64,000 nt of DNA from an uncultured SAR116 cluster alpha proteobacterium (GCA_902517815.1 CABYED010000004.1:62001-126000), one strand, 5' to 3'. Counted from the stretch's first letter, positions 1-8,354 are shown. Program-made: numbers and translations. The notes: generated by a model not told the origin, from the letters alone.

Positions 1-201
1 ATATTCAAGAAAATCTTCAGCATAGCTATCATTCATTACAAAAGAACTAGCATCGGAAAAACTGTAATTCAAAGTAAGAGCTGTGCCTGGTTGACCTCCC
101 CATTTATAGAAATAGATAGGTTCAGGAAGAAGAGTTTGTATCTCTATGTCATTTGGGTATGAACTTTCTGAAACTAAAGTAACCAATTTGTTCTCTAACA
201 A
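1..201 (-). CDS. N-terminal fragment of a possible M10/serralysin-type secreted protein (partial)
   Basis: An open frame runs off the left edge of the window on the minus strand and is closed upstream by a stop at 214-216. No ATG is available; TTG at 199-201 or TTG at 184-186 could start it, the latter with an AGAGA stretch upstream. About 66 residues are visible, with the pattern YFYKWGG-QPGTALTLNYSF, which resembles the start of the catalytic region of serralysin-like M10 metallopeptidases (aromatic-W-G, then a beta strand). The zinc motif would lie outside the window, so the family call is only a resemblance. The reading frame itself is more secure than the function. Confidence 0.35.
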   Translation of the reverse strand, partial: MLENKLVTLVSESSYPNDIEIQTLLPEPIYFYKWGGQPGTALTLNYSFSDASSFVMNDSYAEDFLEY

Positions 202-342
202 TATTAATTTAAGTTATTATATGATAAAAATGAATATCCTAATATGATAATAGTCACACAAACAATTTATTTTTTTAATAAATGAATCATTGATTTTAAA
301 AATGATCTTTTAGTTTTTTAATTTAATTAAAAAAATTATGTA

Positions 343-1146
343 TTAATATTGCGATATAAAATTTAATATTTTCTTAAAGATATTGAATTCATATAAATTA
401 TTATGGCTTGCGTTATCAATAAAAAGAGTTTCTTTTGGTTCGGGAGCAGAATTAAAAACTTTTTTTCCTAATTCTATATTTATTACATTATCTTTTTTGC
501 CATGTATGATTAGTAATGGTGATTTGATTTGCCTTATGATGCCAAGTATTTCAAAGCGATCTAATACCAACCACTTAGTAGGTAGATACCAATAGTGACG
601 TGCAGCAACATCAGCTATTGAAGTGTAAGGAGCCTCCAGAATAGTTGAATGATATTTATTCTCTGTAGAGAGTTTTACAGCCAATCCACATCCCAGAGAT
701 TCTCCATATAAAATAGTTTTTTGTTTAGATATATTTTGTTTAGATAAAAATTCTAAAGCCGCAACGCCATCTTTATAAAAACCATCCTCAGTTGGTTTGC
801 CTGGATTTTCACCATAACCTCTATATTCAACTAATAATAAACCGTAGCCTTCATCTAAGAAAGGTGTGAATTTTTCTACTCTATGTCCTATATGTCCAGC
901 ATTTCCGTGAAACACTACTAGGGTTTTTGTGTTTATAGAAGTTGGGTTTTTAAATAAAGCACTCAGAATTAATCCATCTGAGGTTTTAAAATTAATTTTT
1001 TTTAATCCTGTATTAGAATAAAAAAAAGGATCGAGTTTTTCTTTTGAGGGTAGGTATAATAGTGATCTTTGAAAGGTAAACATTATTAGAATGACGAATA
1101 AATAAACACCAATCACGTAAATCAAAATTGAAGTAATTTTTGTCAT
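343..1146 (-). CDS. Alpha/beta hydrolase, BEM46/ABHD13-like, membrane anchored
   Basis: A 267-residue hydrolase. Residues about 5-28 form one hydrophobic N-terminal segment, so it is probably anchored in the inner membrane with the enzyme domain outside the bilayer. The oxyanion region FHGNAGH is at residues 79-85, the nucleophile elbow GESLG places Ser150, and Asp219 (GKKDN) and His248 (ASHNN) complete a catalytic triad. The HGNAG motif and length match the BEM46/YfhR group. The natural substrate of this family is unknown. It stands alone: the gene upstream (RidA-like) is in the same orientation but nearly 100 bases away across an AT-rich gap. Confidence 0.85.
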   Translation of the reverse strand: MTKITSILIYVIGVYLFVILIMFTFQRSLLYLPSKEKLDPFFYSNTGLKKINFKTSDGLILSALFKNPTSINTKTLVVFHGNAGHIGHRVEKFTPFLDEGYGLLLVEYRGYGENPGKPTEDGFYKDGVAALEFLSKQNISKQKTILYGESLGCGLAVKLSTENKYHSTILEAPYTSIADVAARHYWYLPTKWLVLDRFEILGIIRQIKSPLLIIHGKKDNVINIELGKKVFNSAPEPKETLFIDNASHNNLYEFNIFKKILNFISQY

Positions 1147-1238
1147 TTATATTCACTACCAAAGTTAAATCTAAAAATTAATTTATAAAAATATTATGAA
1201 ATAAATAGATTTCCTATTAAAATTTTTATTATCAAAAA

Positions 1239-1640
1239 CTATAAAATTTTACCTTTACCTATATGAGCAATGCCTTCAATTTCAACATAAATATTTGGGT
1301 CAGCTAATTTAGATACCTCTACTAAAGAACAAGCTGGAAAGTTACCTTCAAAAAACTCAGCTCTTGCCTTCCAAACTCTTTTATTGTTCTGAATGCGAGT
1401 TACAAAAATTGTGAGTTTTGTAAAGTCTGCCATTTTCCCTCCTGCAGCCTCGATCAAAGCTTTATGTTTTTCGAATATTATTTTTGATTGCTCATATTCA
1501 TCTAACCCGTTGATAGTCACTCCATCGTCATCTCTGGATGTTAATCCAGCAATGTAGGCAATGCCATCACAGACAATACAGTTAGACCAAAGATTAGGTG
1601 CAGGTTCTTTTACTTTTGAACTAGTAAATCGAGTAATCAT
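1239..1640 (-). CDS. RidA/YjgF-family protein lacking the catalytic arginine
   Basis: A 133-residue Rid-superfamily protein of normal length. The C-terminal block FPACSLVEVSKL followed by YVEIEGIA is the family signature. In RidA itself the equivalent segment is PARSxVEV, where the Arg binds the carboxylate of 2-aminoacrylate-type imines. Here Cys replaces that Arg, so classical enamine/imine deaminase activity is doubtful, and the protein probably belongs to a Rid4-Rid7-like subgroup linked to catabolic operons. It lies 50 bases downstream of the carboxymuconolactone-decarboxylase-like gene in the same direction, probably one transcript. Confidence 0.85.
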   Translation of the reverse strand: MITRFTSSKVKEPAPNLWSNCIVCDGIAYIAGLTSRDDDGVTINGLDEYEQSKIIFEKHKALIEAAGGKMADFTKLTIFVTRIQNNKRVWKARAEFFEGNFPACSLVEVSKLADPNIYVEIEGIAHIGKGKIL

Positions 1641-1690
1641 TTAAAATTCCTTTCTTGGATAAGTTGATAAAATAATTGGTAAACGTGGCA

Positions 1691-2095
1691 TCAGTTATCA
1701 TAATTAAATTCTGAATCTATAGGAACTTTTATACCGTTAAGAAGATGATTAGTTTTTCCAGCTAATGATACAATTGACAAAAATTCTGCATATTGTTCAT
1801 CTGTCATCCCTTTGGATCTAGCTGCAGCAGTATGAGAGTGTACACAATACTCACAACTATTAGCTATAGACACAGCTGCATAGATGAGTTCCTTCGTCAT
1901 TGGATCCAGGTGGCTTGGCTTTGCCATTACTGATTTTACATCGTGCCAAGTTGATTCAAGTAGGGAAGGGTCAAATGAAAGATAATACCATAAGTTATTT
2001 ATAAAATCACTTCCACGTGTTGCTCTAATATCATCGAATACAGATTTCACTCGAGGATTTGACTCGGGGTTTTCAGGTGGTGATATGGTGGACAT
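1691..2095 (-). CDS. Carboxymuconolactone decarboxylase/AhpD-family protein
   Basis: A 134-residue helical protein with the AhpD-type redox motif C-E-Y-C followed by HSHTAAARSKG at about residues 72-86. The pattern (CxxC then H) is the proton-relay and thiol centre of AhpD-like alkylhydroperoxidases. Full carboxymuconolactone decarboxylases often lack the cysteines, so a peroxidase or disulfide-exchange role is more likely than ring-cleavage chemistry. It is first in a two-gene minus-strand unit with the Rid-family gene and divergent from the dehydrogenase at 2213. Confidence 0.8.
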   Translation of the reverse strand: MSTISPPENPESNPRVKSVFDDIRATRGSDFINNLWYYLSFDPSLLESTWHDVKSVMAKPSHLDPMTKELIYAAVSIANSCEYCVHSHTAAARSKGMTDEQYAEFLSIVSLAGKTNHLLNGIKVPIDSEFNYDN

Positions 2096-2139
2096 TGTAA
2101 GACCTTTCTTTTTTGATTAAGTCAATTCTAAAATCTTAA

Positions 2140-2162
2140 TAGACTAATATTTATTTAGTCTA
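2140..2162. promoter_or_regulatory. Perfect inverted repeat between divergent genes
   Basis: TAGACTAA (2140-2147) and TTAGTCTA (2155-2162) are perfect inverse complements separated by 7 bases. They sit in the 117-base gap between the minus-strand gene at 2095 and the plus-strand gene at 2213. The site could be an operator for a dimeric regulator of both units. The half-site AGTCTA also resembles the arm repeats of the island to the right, but the core of those elements is missing here. Confidence 0.4.
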
Positions 2163-2212
2163 TATTTTTATCTATTATAGTTTTATTAAAATTTTAATTA
2201 ATTAGGTTTAGC

Positions 2213-3172
2213 ATGGCATATGATGTTGCAATTATTGGCTTAGGTATTATGGGAAACCGAATGCTGAAGCATATGAGATTACATGAAGAATTTAATCCTA
2301 ATTATCTATGGGATCCAAACAAAATTGCTTGTGAAAACGCTATTAAACAAGATAGTAAATCCCAAATTATGAAAACTGCTGATGATGCTATTGAAAAAGC
2401 TGATTTAGTTTATTTAGCATGTCCTCCTACTGCAAGAAAGACATATGCTATGGGAGCAGTAGAGATGGGTAAAGCCCTTTTCTTAGAAAAACCATTTGGT
2501 ATAAATGTTAATGATAGTAAAAACCTTTTAGAAAAACTTAAAAATTATGATGTTCCTATTGCTGTAAATTTTACACAAGCTGCAGGTGTTGCTCTAGCAG
2601 ATTTATTAGAAAGTAAAAACAATGGTGAAATGGGAGAAATACTTGGTGCAGATGTAATAGTTACATATTCGTCTTGGCCGCGTCATTGGCAAAAAGAAGC
2701 AGATTGGCTTCGGTTCAAAAAAGAAGGTGGTATGACGAGAGAAGTTATATCTCATTTCATTTTTTTTATAGAACGTGTATTAGGTCCACTCAAAGTAATT
2801 TGGGCGAACACTACCTACCCAAAAGATCCATTGTTATGTGAAACTGCTGTTTTAGCAAAACTGGAAAATAAGGATGGTTTGCCAGTTAATATATTTGCAA
2901 GTGTTGGAGGCATACAACCAGATCGACAAGAATTCACCATTAAGGGATCTAAAGCTAGTAGAAAAGTAGCTGAATTTTATAAGGATTCAATATCTACAGG
3001 CAATACTTTTACTCCTCTTAGGAAAGAACCTGATGATCCTAGAGCATTTAGTTTAAAGGCACAACTTGATGATTTAGTTCTTAAATTAAATTATAAACCT
3101 AATAGTTTAGCTACAATTGATGAAGCTTTAAGAGTACAAATATTAGTAGAAGAAATATTATCAAAAACTTGA
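2213..3172 (+). CDS. Gfo/Idh/MocA-family NAD(P)-dependent oxidoreductase
   Basis: A 319-residue dehydrogenase. The N-terminal Rossmann motif GLGIMG (residues 9-14) binds NAD(P), the ACPPTARK region follows, and EKPFG near residue 93 is the family hallmark carrying the catalytic Lys. The C-terminal half is the usual alpha/beta sheet domain for the substrate. Members oxidise sugars, inositols or related polyols, and the substrate here cannot be told. It is followed after 31 bases by a small ORF in the same direction, possibly co-transcribed. Confidence 0.88.
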   Translation: MAYDVAIIGLGIMGNRMLKHMRLHEEFNPNYLWDPNKIACENAIKQDSKSQIMKTADDAIEKADLVYLACPPTARKTYAMGAVEMGKALFLEKPFGINVNDSKNLLEKLKNYDVPIAVNFTQAAGVALADLLESKNNGEMGEILGADVIVTYSSWPRHWQKEADWLRFKKEGGMTREVISHFIFFIERVLGPLKVIWANTTYPKDPLLCETAVLAKLENKDGLPVNIFASVGGIQPDRQEFTIKGSKASRKVAEFYKDSISTGNTFTPLRKEPDDPRAFSLKAQLDDLVLKLNYKPNSLATIDEALRVQILVEEILSKT

Positions 3173-3203
3173 TTAGCAAAGATGTATAAAATAAGGTTGA
3201 ATA

Positions 3204-3440
3204 ATGGAACATGAAATGAAGGAAAGTCTTCCTAAGTCATGGGATAAGACTAAACGTGTTTATGAGATTTCATACCCCAATGGCAAAAAGGAAATTTGGA
3301 AAAATATAACTGCACGTGAGTGTCTTACAAAATATGAAAATATGGATCCATTTGGAAATGGATTAAAATTAAGAGAGATAGAAGGAAAAGAACTTCAATT
3401 ACTGAAGGTAATGGAAACTGGAAAAAATACATCAGCCTAA
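3204..3440 (+). CDS. Small conserved-looking hypothetical protein
   Basis: A 78-residue soluble, charged protein with no recognised domain. The first ATG (3204) is 31 bases behind the upstream dehydrogenase; a second in-frame ATG at 3216 is also possible. The sequence has a WDKTKRVYEISYPNGKKEIW stretch that looks like a beta hairpin, then ARECL and a short amphipathic C-terminal part. Codon use matches its neighbours and it is close to the upstream gene, which supports a real gene, but no role can be assigned. Confidence 0.5.
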   Translation: MEHEMKESLPKSWDKTKRVYEISYPNGKKEIWKNITARECLTKYENMDPFGNGLKLREIEGKELQLLKVMETGKNTSA

Positions 3441-3604
3441 TAGAAATATAGTTTGGTTTATATTAATTAGCTTTGGTTTTAAATATAATCCCTAAGAATA
3501 AATAATCCCCAGCACAATAAAGCGCACCAAATTAGAATTCTTTTTTGTTTATGTGACATATGATAAAGTTTAATCAAAAAATCCTATTAAACAATGAAGT
3601 AAAT

Positions 3605-4027
3605 ATGAAAAAAATCTTTTTTGTTATTTTAATAATTTTTTCAAATCCTGTTATTGGTAAAGAAGGTGATGTGTTTTATTGCTCTTCTAGAGTAGGTTTG
3701 GGTTTGGATTTGCTTGATAATATTTACTCTTATAAAGATCAAGAAATTCAGGAAAACTTTAAGTTAAAACTAAATGCCAAAGAGATTGATTTTGTGTCAG
3801 GAAAAATCAAAAGAAACTATAAAATAATTAGTAAAAGAAACAAACCTAATGGCAGCATGATTTTGGTATCTCATTATATTAATAAAGATTATTATGGTGG
3901 ATACATGTTCACATTATCAATTAATTATGAAAGTAAAGAATACTTATATTCATCTGCTATGATGGGTGCTGGTGAAATTCTGGAGGGGCCAGTTGGTAGC
4001 CGTGGCAGTTGTAAGAAAATAAAATAA
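3605..4027 (+). CDS. Secreted hypothetical protein with signal peptide
   Basis: I start this at the ATG of [12 protein letters not shown] because that gives a textbook signal peptide (KK, hydrophobic core, cleavage after VIG or GKE). The longer frame from 3560 would bury it behind 15 charged residues. The mature part is about 120 residues with two cysteines (FYCSS near the start and GSCKK at the end) that could form a disulfide. No family is recognised. The stop codon lies only about 17 bases before the left edge of the duplicated segment at 4044, so the duplication landed immediately behind this gene. Confidence 0.6.
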   Translation: MKKIFFVILIIFSNPVIGKEGDVFYCSSRVGLGLDLLDNIYSYKDQEIQENFKLKLNAKEIDFVSGKIKRNYKIISKRNKPNGSMILVSHYINKDYYGGYMFTLSINYESKEYLYSSAMMGAGEILEGPVGSRGSCKKIK

Positions 4028-4043
4028 AAATTATTCATCATTA

Positions 4044-4247
4044 TGTTTTAAAGGTAACGGCGCATTAACATTAAGATTTGGTAATCTACTTACTGGCTAT
4101 AATGTCGGCAATTACTTGCTTGGAGCAGGATATCCATCCATGGAGGCAATAGAAAAAATATATGATGAGTTATTAGCTCACAGTTTATGTAAAGAACTCA
4201 TGACTTTTGCAAAAGTTAATATGAGGAATATTATTAAAATCCTATAA
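4044..4247 (+). pseudogene. Orphan 3' end of the ABM-like gene (duplicate of 6591-7211)
   Basis: The 67 codons from TGT at 4044 to TAA at 4245 match the C-terminal third of the protein at 6591-7211 ([37 protein letters not shown]). There is no start codon or upstream domain, because the gene at 3605 ends just before. The frame has stayed open without stops, so the duplication is fairly recent. It cannot make a complete barrel and is best treated as a gene fragment carried along by the duplication. Confidence 0.8.
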
Positions 4248-4446
4248 ACATAATGTAAACAAGTTAGAGGCTTTAAATAAGTTTCTAATTTAAAGTATTA
4301 ATATAAATGATTATCATATTACATAATTTGAGTTTCTTAGGTAAACCTAATAGACATGATAATCAAAACAAATGTATTAAAGGAGTTTTAATGCCATTAA
4401 TTAGAATAGATGTTATTGAGAGAGTTTCCTTAAATATTAAAAAGGG
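4044..4446 (+). repeat. Segmental duplication, copy 1 (of 7008-7413)
   Basis: This stretch is a nearly collinear copy (about 85-90% identity by eye) of 7008-7413. It carries the last 67 codons of the ABM-like gene at 6591, the intergenic hairpin, the AT-rich leader with the ribosome-binding site, and the first 18-20 codons of the tautomerase gene. The offset changes only from 2964 to 2967 across the block. In this copy the hairpin of 7224-7256 is decayed (its right arm reads TTTCTAATTT), consistent with this being the derived copy. Confidence 0.85.
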
Positions 4447-5464
4447 TATAAGATTGAATACATTAATTCTATGTTATTTTTTAATTATTTTGTCTTTTTT
4501 TTCATTAGAAGTTCAATCAGAAACTATGGGTGAATTGATTATTAATAAGGCCGAAAAAATTCAAAAAGGTAATATAGGCCTTATAGATTCTTATAATAAA
4601 AGGATTATAGAATTAGATAATAATGGTAAAATTATTTGGGAAACAAAAATTCCTAAAGATTTTAAAAATGCAAAATGGAACGCAGGTGCTGATATAGAAT
4701 GGCTTCCTAATTCAGATACATTTTTGATAACTGCACCAAGAAAAGGCTTTTTTGAAATAAATAGGAAAGGCAAAATCTTAAATTTATGTAAAACAAAATT
4801 TATAAGTCATGATGCGGATAAGTTAAAAGATGGCTCTTTTATTTTTGTTAATGGATGGGATGAAAAAGGAAAAAAAGAACCTATTTTAACTAAAGTTTCG
4901 GATAACTGTGAAATTTTGATGTCTAAATCAGAGGATTTCTTTGAAATGAACAAGGCAGATCTTCAACCACGTTATGCAAAAGATAAAGCTAACTTGCACT
5001 CAAATGCTATAAGAATTCTTGAAGACGAAAGTATTATGGTAAGTGTAAGAAATTATGATCAAGTTGTAATAATAAAAAATAATAAAATTATCAAACGGTT
5101 TAAAAAAGCGTGGGGTGTTCATGACCCATCAAAAATTTTTCGAAAAGATGAAAAAAGTTTTTTTTATTACCTTAGTAGAAAAAGACCACAAAGTATCAAC
5201 AAACGTAATTATGACGATGTTGAAGATAGTCCAAGAACAATATGGTCTGTTCCTAATCAAAAAAGAAAATCACCATGGACTCCTCTTAGAACATTAGAAA
5301 AACTCCAAAATGGAAATTGGTTAATTACTGGCTCACAAACGATTGGACAAGTTACTAGTGATGGAGAATTGGTCTGGGAATTATACTTTCCAGAATTTAG
5401 ACATCAAAGAGATAGAAACAAAGAGAAAACATTTATTTACAAAGTTACTTTTATAAGCAAATAA
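4391..5464 (+). CDS. Secreted arylsulfotransferase-like beta-propeller with captured tautomerase start
   Basis: Start chosen at ATG 4391, behind AAAGGAGTTTTA. The first 18 or so residues (MPLIRIDV...) duplicate the N-terminus of the tautomerase at 7358. A hydrophobic segment (LNTLILCYFLIILSFF, then a possible cleavage near VQSE) follows, so the protein is exported. The rest, about 310 residues, shows repeated propeller strands (DNNGKIIWE, HDADKLKDGSF, LHSNAIRILED, VRNYDQVVII, LQNGNWLITG, GELVW) typical of ASST/PQQ-like arylsulfotransferase-family proteins. Catalytic ability is not established. The tautomerase-derived head adds about 25 residues ahead of the signal segment. A start at a later in-frame codon is possible. 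Confidence 0.7.
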   Translation: MPLIRIDVIERVSLNIKKGIRLNTLILCYFLIILSFFSLEVQSETMGELIINKAEKIQKGNIGLIDSYNKRIIELDNNGKIIWETKIPKDFKNAKWNAGADIEWLPNSDTFLITAPRKGFFEINRKGKILNLCKTKFISHDADKLKDGSFIFVNGWDEKGKKEPILTKVSDNCEILMSKSEDFFEMNKADLQPRYAKDKANLHSNAIRILEDESIMVSVRNYDQVVIIKNNKIIKRFKKAWGVHDPSKIFRKDEKSFFYYLSRKRPQSINKRNYDDVEDSPRTIWSVPNQKRKSPWTPLRTLEKLQNGNWLITGSQTIGQVTSDGELVWELYFPEFRHQRDRNKEKTFIYKVTFISK

Positions 5465-5604
5465 TTAAGAACTTTATTTTTAATGCAAAAATTAGAGGAG
5501 AAATGGGAAAATATTAGTCAATATTATCCTCGAAGAACATTATCGATATTCTTAGGTTTAAACCAGTACATGATTAGAAAAATTATTTCAAAGGAGATTT
5601 ATAA

Positions 5605-5967
5605 ATGTCAAAAGTTTTAATACACATCCATAGTGGTCCTGACCTAAAAAACAAAACCACACTTGGAATGTTAGTTGCTCTCACAGCATTTAAAAAAGGT
5701 GATGAAGTTAATATATTTTTAGCTGCAGATGGTACACATTTATTAAATGTAAAAAGTGAAGGTGAAGTGGTCGGACAAGGAACAGGTGATTTAAAAGTTC
5801 ATTTAGATGAACTTAAAGAAAATAACATTAAATTATATGTATCTGGAATGTCAGCCAAAGCTAGAGGATATAATGACAGTTTATTAATTGGTTTTAATGC
5901 TGAATTTTCAATGCCTGACAAGCTTCTAGAACTATCTAAAGAAAGTGATGCTGTACTTTGTTATTAA
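5605..5967 (+). CDS. DsrE/DsrF-like family protein
   Basis: A 120-residue protein with the DsrE-like fold pattern: an N-terminal strand VLIHIHSGP, a long helix (LGMLVALTAF), then NIFLAADGTHLL, and a C-terminal strand-helix ending in DAVLCY. Family members include sulfur-relay subunits (TusD/DsrE) and many stand-alone relatives of unknown role. The conserved active cysteine of DsrE is not at its usual place; the only Cys is the penultimate residue. AAAGGAG precedes the start. The neighbours give no sulfur-oxidation context. Confidence 0.75.
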   Translation: MSKVLIHIHSGPDLKNKTTLGMLVALTAFKKGDEVNIFLAADGTHLLNVKSEGEVVGQGTGDLKVHLDELKENNIKLYVSGMSAKARGYNDSLLIGFNAEFSMPDKLLELSKESDAVLCY

Positions 5968-5989
5968 ACTAAAATAATAACATTTTTAA

Positions 5990-6367
5990 CTAATTTATTT
6001 GTTTCATAGCTTGAGACATTTTTTGACTATCGTCGTACAAATTAAATTCAACTTCTAAACCATCTTTAATAACAAAATGATGTATTGACTTTGAATTTAA
6101 ATTTTCTGCAGTAATATTTACAAAAACACATACATCCGTTTCATTTGAAACTACTTTTTCTATATCCAGATTAAACCCTGGCCAAGCCTTGTCTAATTTG
6201 GCAAGTACGTTTTCTAAAAAGGATTGAAATCCAATATAAGTTCCTGATAAAAAATGACTGCCATTTATAGTAATTTTACATTCTGGATGATATAATTTTG
6301 AAAGCGATTCCATATCACCTTCTGCAAAATTCTTGTATCCACCTAAAACTATCTCTTCAGCTTTCAT
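5990..6367 (-). CDS. SnoaL/NTF2-like small barrel protein
   Basis: About 125 residues, with the start chosen at the ATG of MKAEEIV because GGAG lies 6 bases upstream; an ATG 12 bases earlier (6379) lacks this. The pattern of an N-terminal helix (YKNFAEGDMESLSKLYHPEC), a GSHFLSGTY turn, YIGFQSF helix and four C-terminal strands fits the SnoaL-like NTF2 fold. That fold serves as polyketide cyclase, ketosteroid isomerase or a ligand-binding scaffold. No catalytic assignment is possible. It faces the DsrE-like gene convergently and is divergent from the ABM-like gene at 6591. Confidence 0.75.
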   Translation of the reverse strand: MKAEEIVLGGYKNFAEGDMESLSKLYHPECKITINGSHFLSGTYIGFQSFLENVLAKLDKAWPGFNLDIEKVVSNETDVCVFVNITAENLNSKSIHHFVIKDGLEVEFNLYDDSQKMSQAMKQIN

Positions 6368-6590
6368 TTTACTCTCCATCTAATTTTCAAGTGTTATCCT
6401 AAACAGTATTTAATTTTTATACAATTATTACCACTCTCTAAACACACAAATTAACTATATCTAGCTAAAGTATTATTTATAAATGCTTAATATTTATTCA
6501 AATAACAAAGCAATCAAAAAATTAACTTGTTAAATGAAAAATATTACTAAATCATATTTTTGTATGAGTTAAAAAAAAGGGGAAATAAAA

Positions 6591-7211
6591 ATGAGTAATA
6601 CAAATTATGTTATATTAACAGTTGCTTCAGTGGATTTTAGTTACAGAGAAACTATGGCTAAATTAATGTCTTCTTATTCAAAAGACTTAATTGACAATGC
6701 TGGTGCAAAAGGAACACGTTTTGGTTCAATTGGTACAGGTGAGCATGCAGGAAGTCTTATTTTTATTCAATTCTATGACGACCTGACTGGCTATCAAAAA
6801 GCGCTGGAAATTCAATCAAAATCTTCTGTGTTTAAAGAAATTATGGATAGTGGAAAGGCAAATATCTATTTAAGAAATATTGCAACATCTTTACCAACAA
6901 AATTTGAACAAAGCTCTGAACACCCAAAGTATATTGTTATTACAAGAGCAGAGGCCGCAATGTCAGACAAAGATAAATTTCTAAATTGCATAAATGATAC
7001 TGCTTCTTGTTTTAAAGATAATGGCGCATTAACATTAAGATTTGGTAATCTACTTACTGGCTCTAATGTTGGTAATTACTTGCTTGGAGTAGGATATCCA
7101 TCCATGGAAGCAATAGAAAAAACATATGATGAGTTATTAGCTCACAATTCATACAAAGAACTCATGACCTTTGCAAAAGTTAATATGAGGAACATTATTA
7201 AAATCCTTTAA
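6591..7211 (+). CDS. Two-domain dimeric alpha/beta-barrel (ABM/EthD-like) protein
   Basis: A 206-residue protein built from two similar ~100-residue halves: [12 protein letters not shown]...[10 protein letters not shown] and [12 protein letters not shown]...NYLLGVGYP. Each half has the strand-helix-strand pattern of small dimeric alpha/beta barrels such as antibiotic-biosynthesis monooxygenases and EthD. A strong GGGG-rich ribosome site precedes ATG 6591. The 3' third is duplicated at 4044-4247. It heads a plus-strand group (this gene, tautomerase, ABM-like 7786) that looks like catabolism of small aromatics or unsaturated acids. The hairpin at 7224 separates it from the tautomerase. Confidence 0.7.
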   Translation: MSNTNYVILTVASVDFSYRETMAKLMSSYSKDLIDNAGAKGTRFGSIGTGEHAGSLIFIQFYDDLTGYQKALEIQSKSSVFKEIMDSGKANIYLRNIATSLPTKFEQSSEHPKYIVITRAEAAMSDKDKFLNCINDTASCFKDNGALTLRFGNLLTGSNVGNYLLGVGYPSMEAIEKTYDELLAHNSYKELMTFAKVNMRNIIKIL

Positions 7212-7413
7212 ATACACTTTAAATAAGTTAGAGGCTTTAGATAAGTCTCTAACTTAATAACACTTAATATAAATGATTATTTTATAAAAGAATTTAAGTT
7301 TCCTAGGTTTAATCTAATAGATATGATAATCAAAACAAATGTATCAAAGGAGTTATAATGCCATTAATCAGAATAGATGTTCCTGAGGGAATTTCCTCAA
7401 ATATTAAAAAGGA
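7008..7413 (+). repeat. Segmental duplication, parental copy (of 4044-4446)
   Basis: This is the original context: the segment spans the 3' end of an intact gene, its intergenic hairpin and the 5' end of an intact tautomerase. The shifted copy at 4044 has broken genes at both junctions. Confidence 0.85.
7224..7256 (+). terminator. Hairpin with 10-bp perfect stem between ABM-like gene and tautomerase
   Basis: TAAGTTAGAG (7224-7233) pairs perfectly with CTCTAACTTA (7247-7256) around a 13-base loop, 12 bases after the stop codon at 7211. No T-tract follows, so it may stabilise the upstream mRNA or act as a weak terminator rather than a standard intrinsic one. The duplicated copy near 4259 has lost pairing in its right arm. 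Confidence 0.55.
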
Positions 7414-7720
7414 AATACATACTAGAGTAAGAGGAGTTGTTTTAAAAACATTAGCGCCTAAAGAAGTTAAGTATGACTATGTTTCAATTAGAGAAGCATT
7501 TGGTTTTATAGGTGATGGTCTTCCAGTTATAGATGTTGATTTAAGACCAGGGCGAGATGCAAGAAGAAAAAAAGCACTTGTTGATGGTATATCTGAAGTT
7601 CTTAAAGAAACGCTAAATGTTTCTAAGGAAGATATGTATTGTTTGTTTAGAGAGACACCAGCACATAATCATTATACTGGGGGAGAACCCCTGCCTGAAT
7701 GGGTGCCTTCTGATGAGTGA
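7358..7720 (+). CDS. Tautomerase-superfamily protein (4-oxalocrotonate tautomerase-like)
   Basis: A 120-residue protein beginning MPLIRIDVPEG. After Met removal Pro1 is the catalytic base of the tautomerase superfamily, and the beta-alpha-beta start fits. A second half (LPVIDVDLRPGRDARRKKALVDGI) repeats the pattern, and Arg residues in RPGRDARR could bind the substrate carboxylate, so it is nearer the two-domain MIF/CHMI/cis-CaaD size class than the 62-residue 4-OT class. AAAGGAG sits 7 bases before ATG. Its promoter, ribosome site and first codons were duplicated to 4391. Confidence 0.82.
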   Translation: MPLIRIDVPEGISSNIKKEIHTRVRGVVLKTLAPKEVKYDYVSIREAFGFIGDGLPVIDVDLRPGRDARRKKALVDGISEVLKETLNVSKEDMYCLFRETPAHNHYTGGEPLPEWVPSDE

Positions 7721-7785
7721 GAGTAATGAAAAAGAAGTTCTTAAAGAGTATTAACCATAATATAAATTAATAGTTAAGGATTTTT

Positions 7786-8094
7786 ATGATGATAATTGCA
7801 ATAGTTACTTTTAAGATAGATAAAGAATTAAACGATACGGTTTTGAAAGAAAAATTTTTAGAAACATCTCCTATATATAAGGATACTCAAGGTTTAATTA
7901 GAAAAAATTATATATGTGATACTTCAAAGAATTTAGCAGGTGGCGTTTATTGCTTTGATAATCTAGAAAATGCAAATAGTTGGTTTGATGAAGATAGAGT
8001 TAAATGGATTACAGAAAGGTACTCAGCACCTGATATAAAATTTTATGAAAACCCAGTTATAGTTGATAATAATACTGATGAAATAATTTCATAA
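7786..8094 (+). CDS. Small ABM/YdhR-like putative monooxygenase
   Basis: A 102-residue protein resembling YdhR-type monooxygenases: strand IIAIVTFKI, helix with KEKFLETSPIYKD, LIRKNYICD, then GGVYCFDNLENA and the helix WFDEDRVKWI. Such proteins form dimeric ferredoxin-like barrels that oxidise small aromatics or bind heme. It follows the tautomerase by 65 bases in the same direction, with AAGGA five bases before ATG. A second ATG (7789) is adjacent. It is the last intact gene before the island. Confidence 0.7.
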   Translation: MMIIAIVTFKIDKELNDTVLKEKFLETSPIYKDTQGLIRKNYICDTSKNLAGGVYCFDNLENANSWFDEDRVKWITERYSAPDIKFYENPVIVDNNTDEIIS

Positions 8095-8143
8095 AATATC
8101 CTTATCTTGGCAATAACCTCTTCACACCCTCTTTATGATTTGC

Positions 8144-8242
8144 TCAAATTAGGTTTTTTATGCCTGACAGATATTTTGGAACTGCTTTTTGTTCAAAATA
8201 TCTATCTACAAACTTTTCTATAATTTTTGATAGCCAATCCAC
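8144..8242 (-). CDS. Possible 32-residue ORF, unknown
   Basis: GTG at 8242 preceded by AAGGAG (9-base spacing) opens a 32-codon frame (VDWLSKIIEKFVDRYFEQKA...) ending in TGA at 8144. It is an amphipathic, partly basic helix. The good ribosome site is the only argument for it; it may equally be the tail of a decayed gene next to the integration site. Confidence 0.3.
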   Translation of the reverse strand: MDWLSKIIEKFVDRYFEQKAVPKYLSGIKNLI

Positions 8243-8354
8243 TATCTTTTTCTCCTTGAAAGTGTTTATATACAGTCATATTGAATTACAGATTTATTAC
8301 AAAGATAATAAAGTTTAATAGATTTCTGAATATAGTTGGGTGACATAATGAAGT

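Noticed and set aside
2140-2162. Possible fifth copy of the island repeat
   Set aside because: The AGTCTA boxes are present, but there is no CCTCCTC core at the fixed 63-base distance and the boxes are inverted, so I keep it as an operator-like palindrome only.
3560-3604. Upstream extension of the secreted protein at 3605
   Set aside because: It would put 15 charged residues ahead of a textbook signal peptide.
5483-5620. 45-residue ORF (MQKLEEKWENISQYY...) ahead of the DsrE-like gene
   Set aside because: No ribosome site, overlaps the start of the DsrE-like gene, and has no recognisable pattern; may be a leader peptide but cannot be supported.
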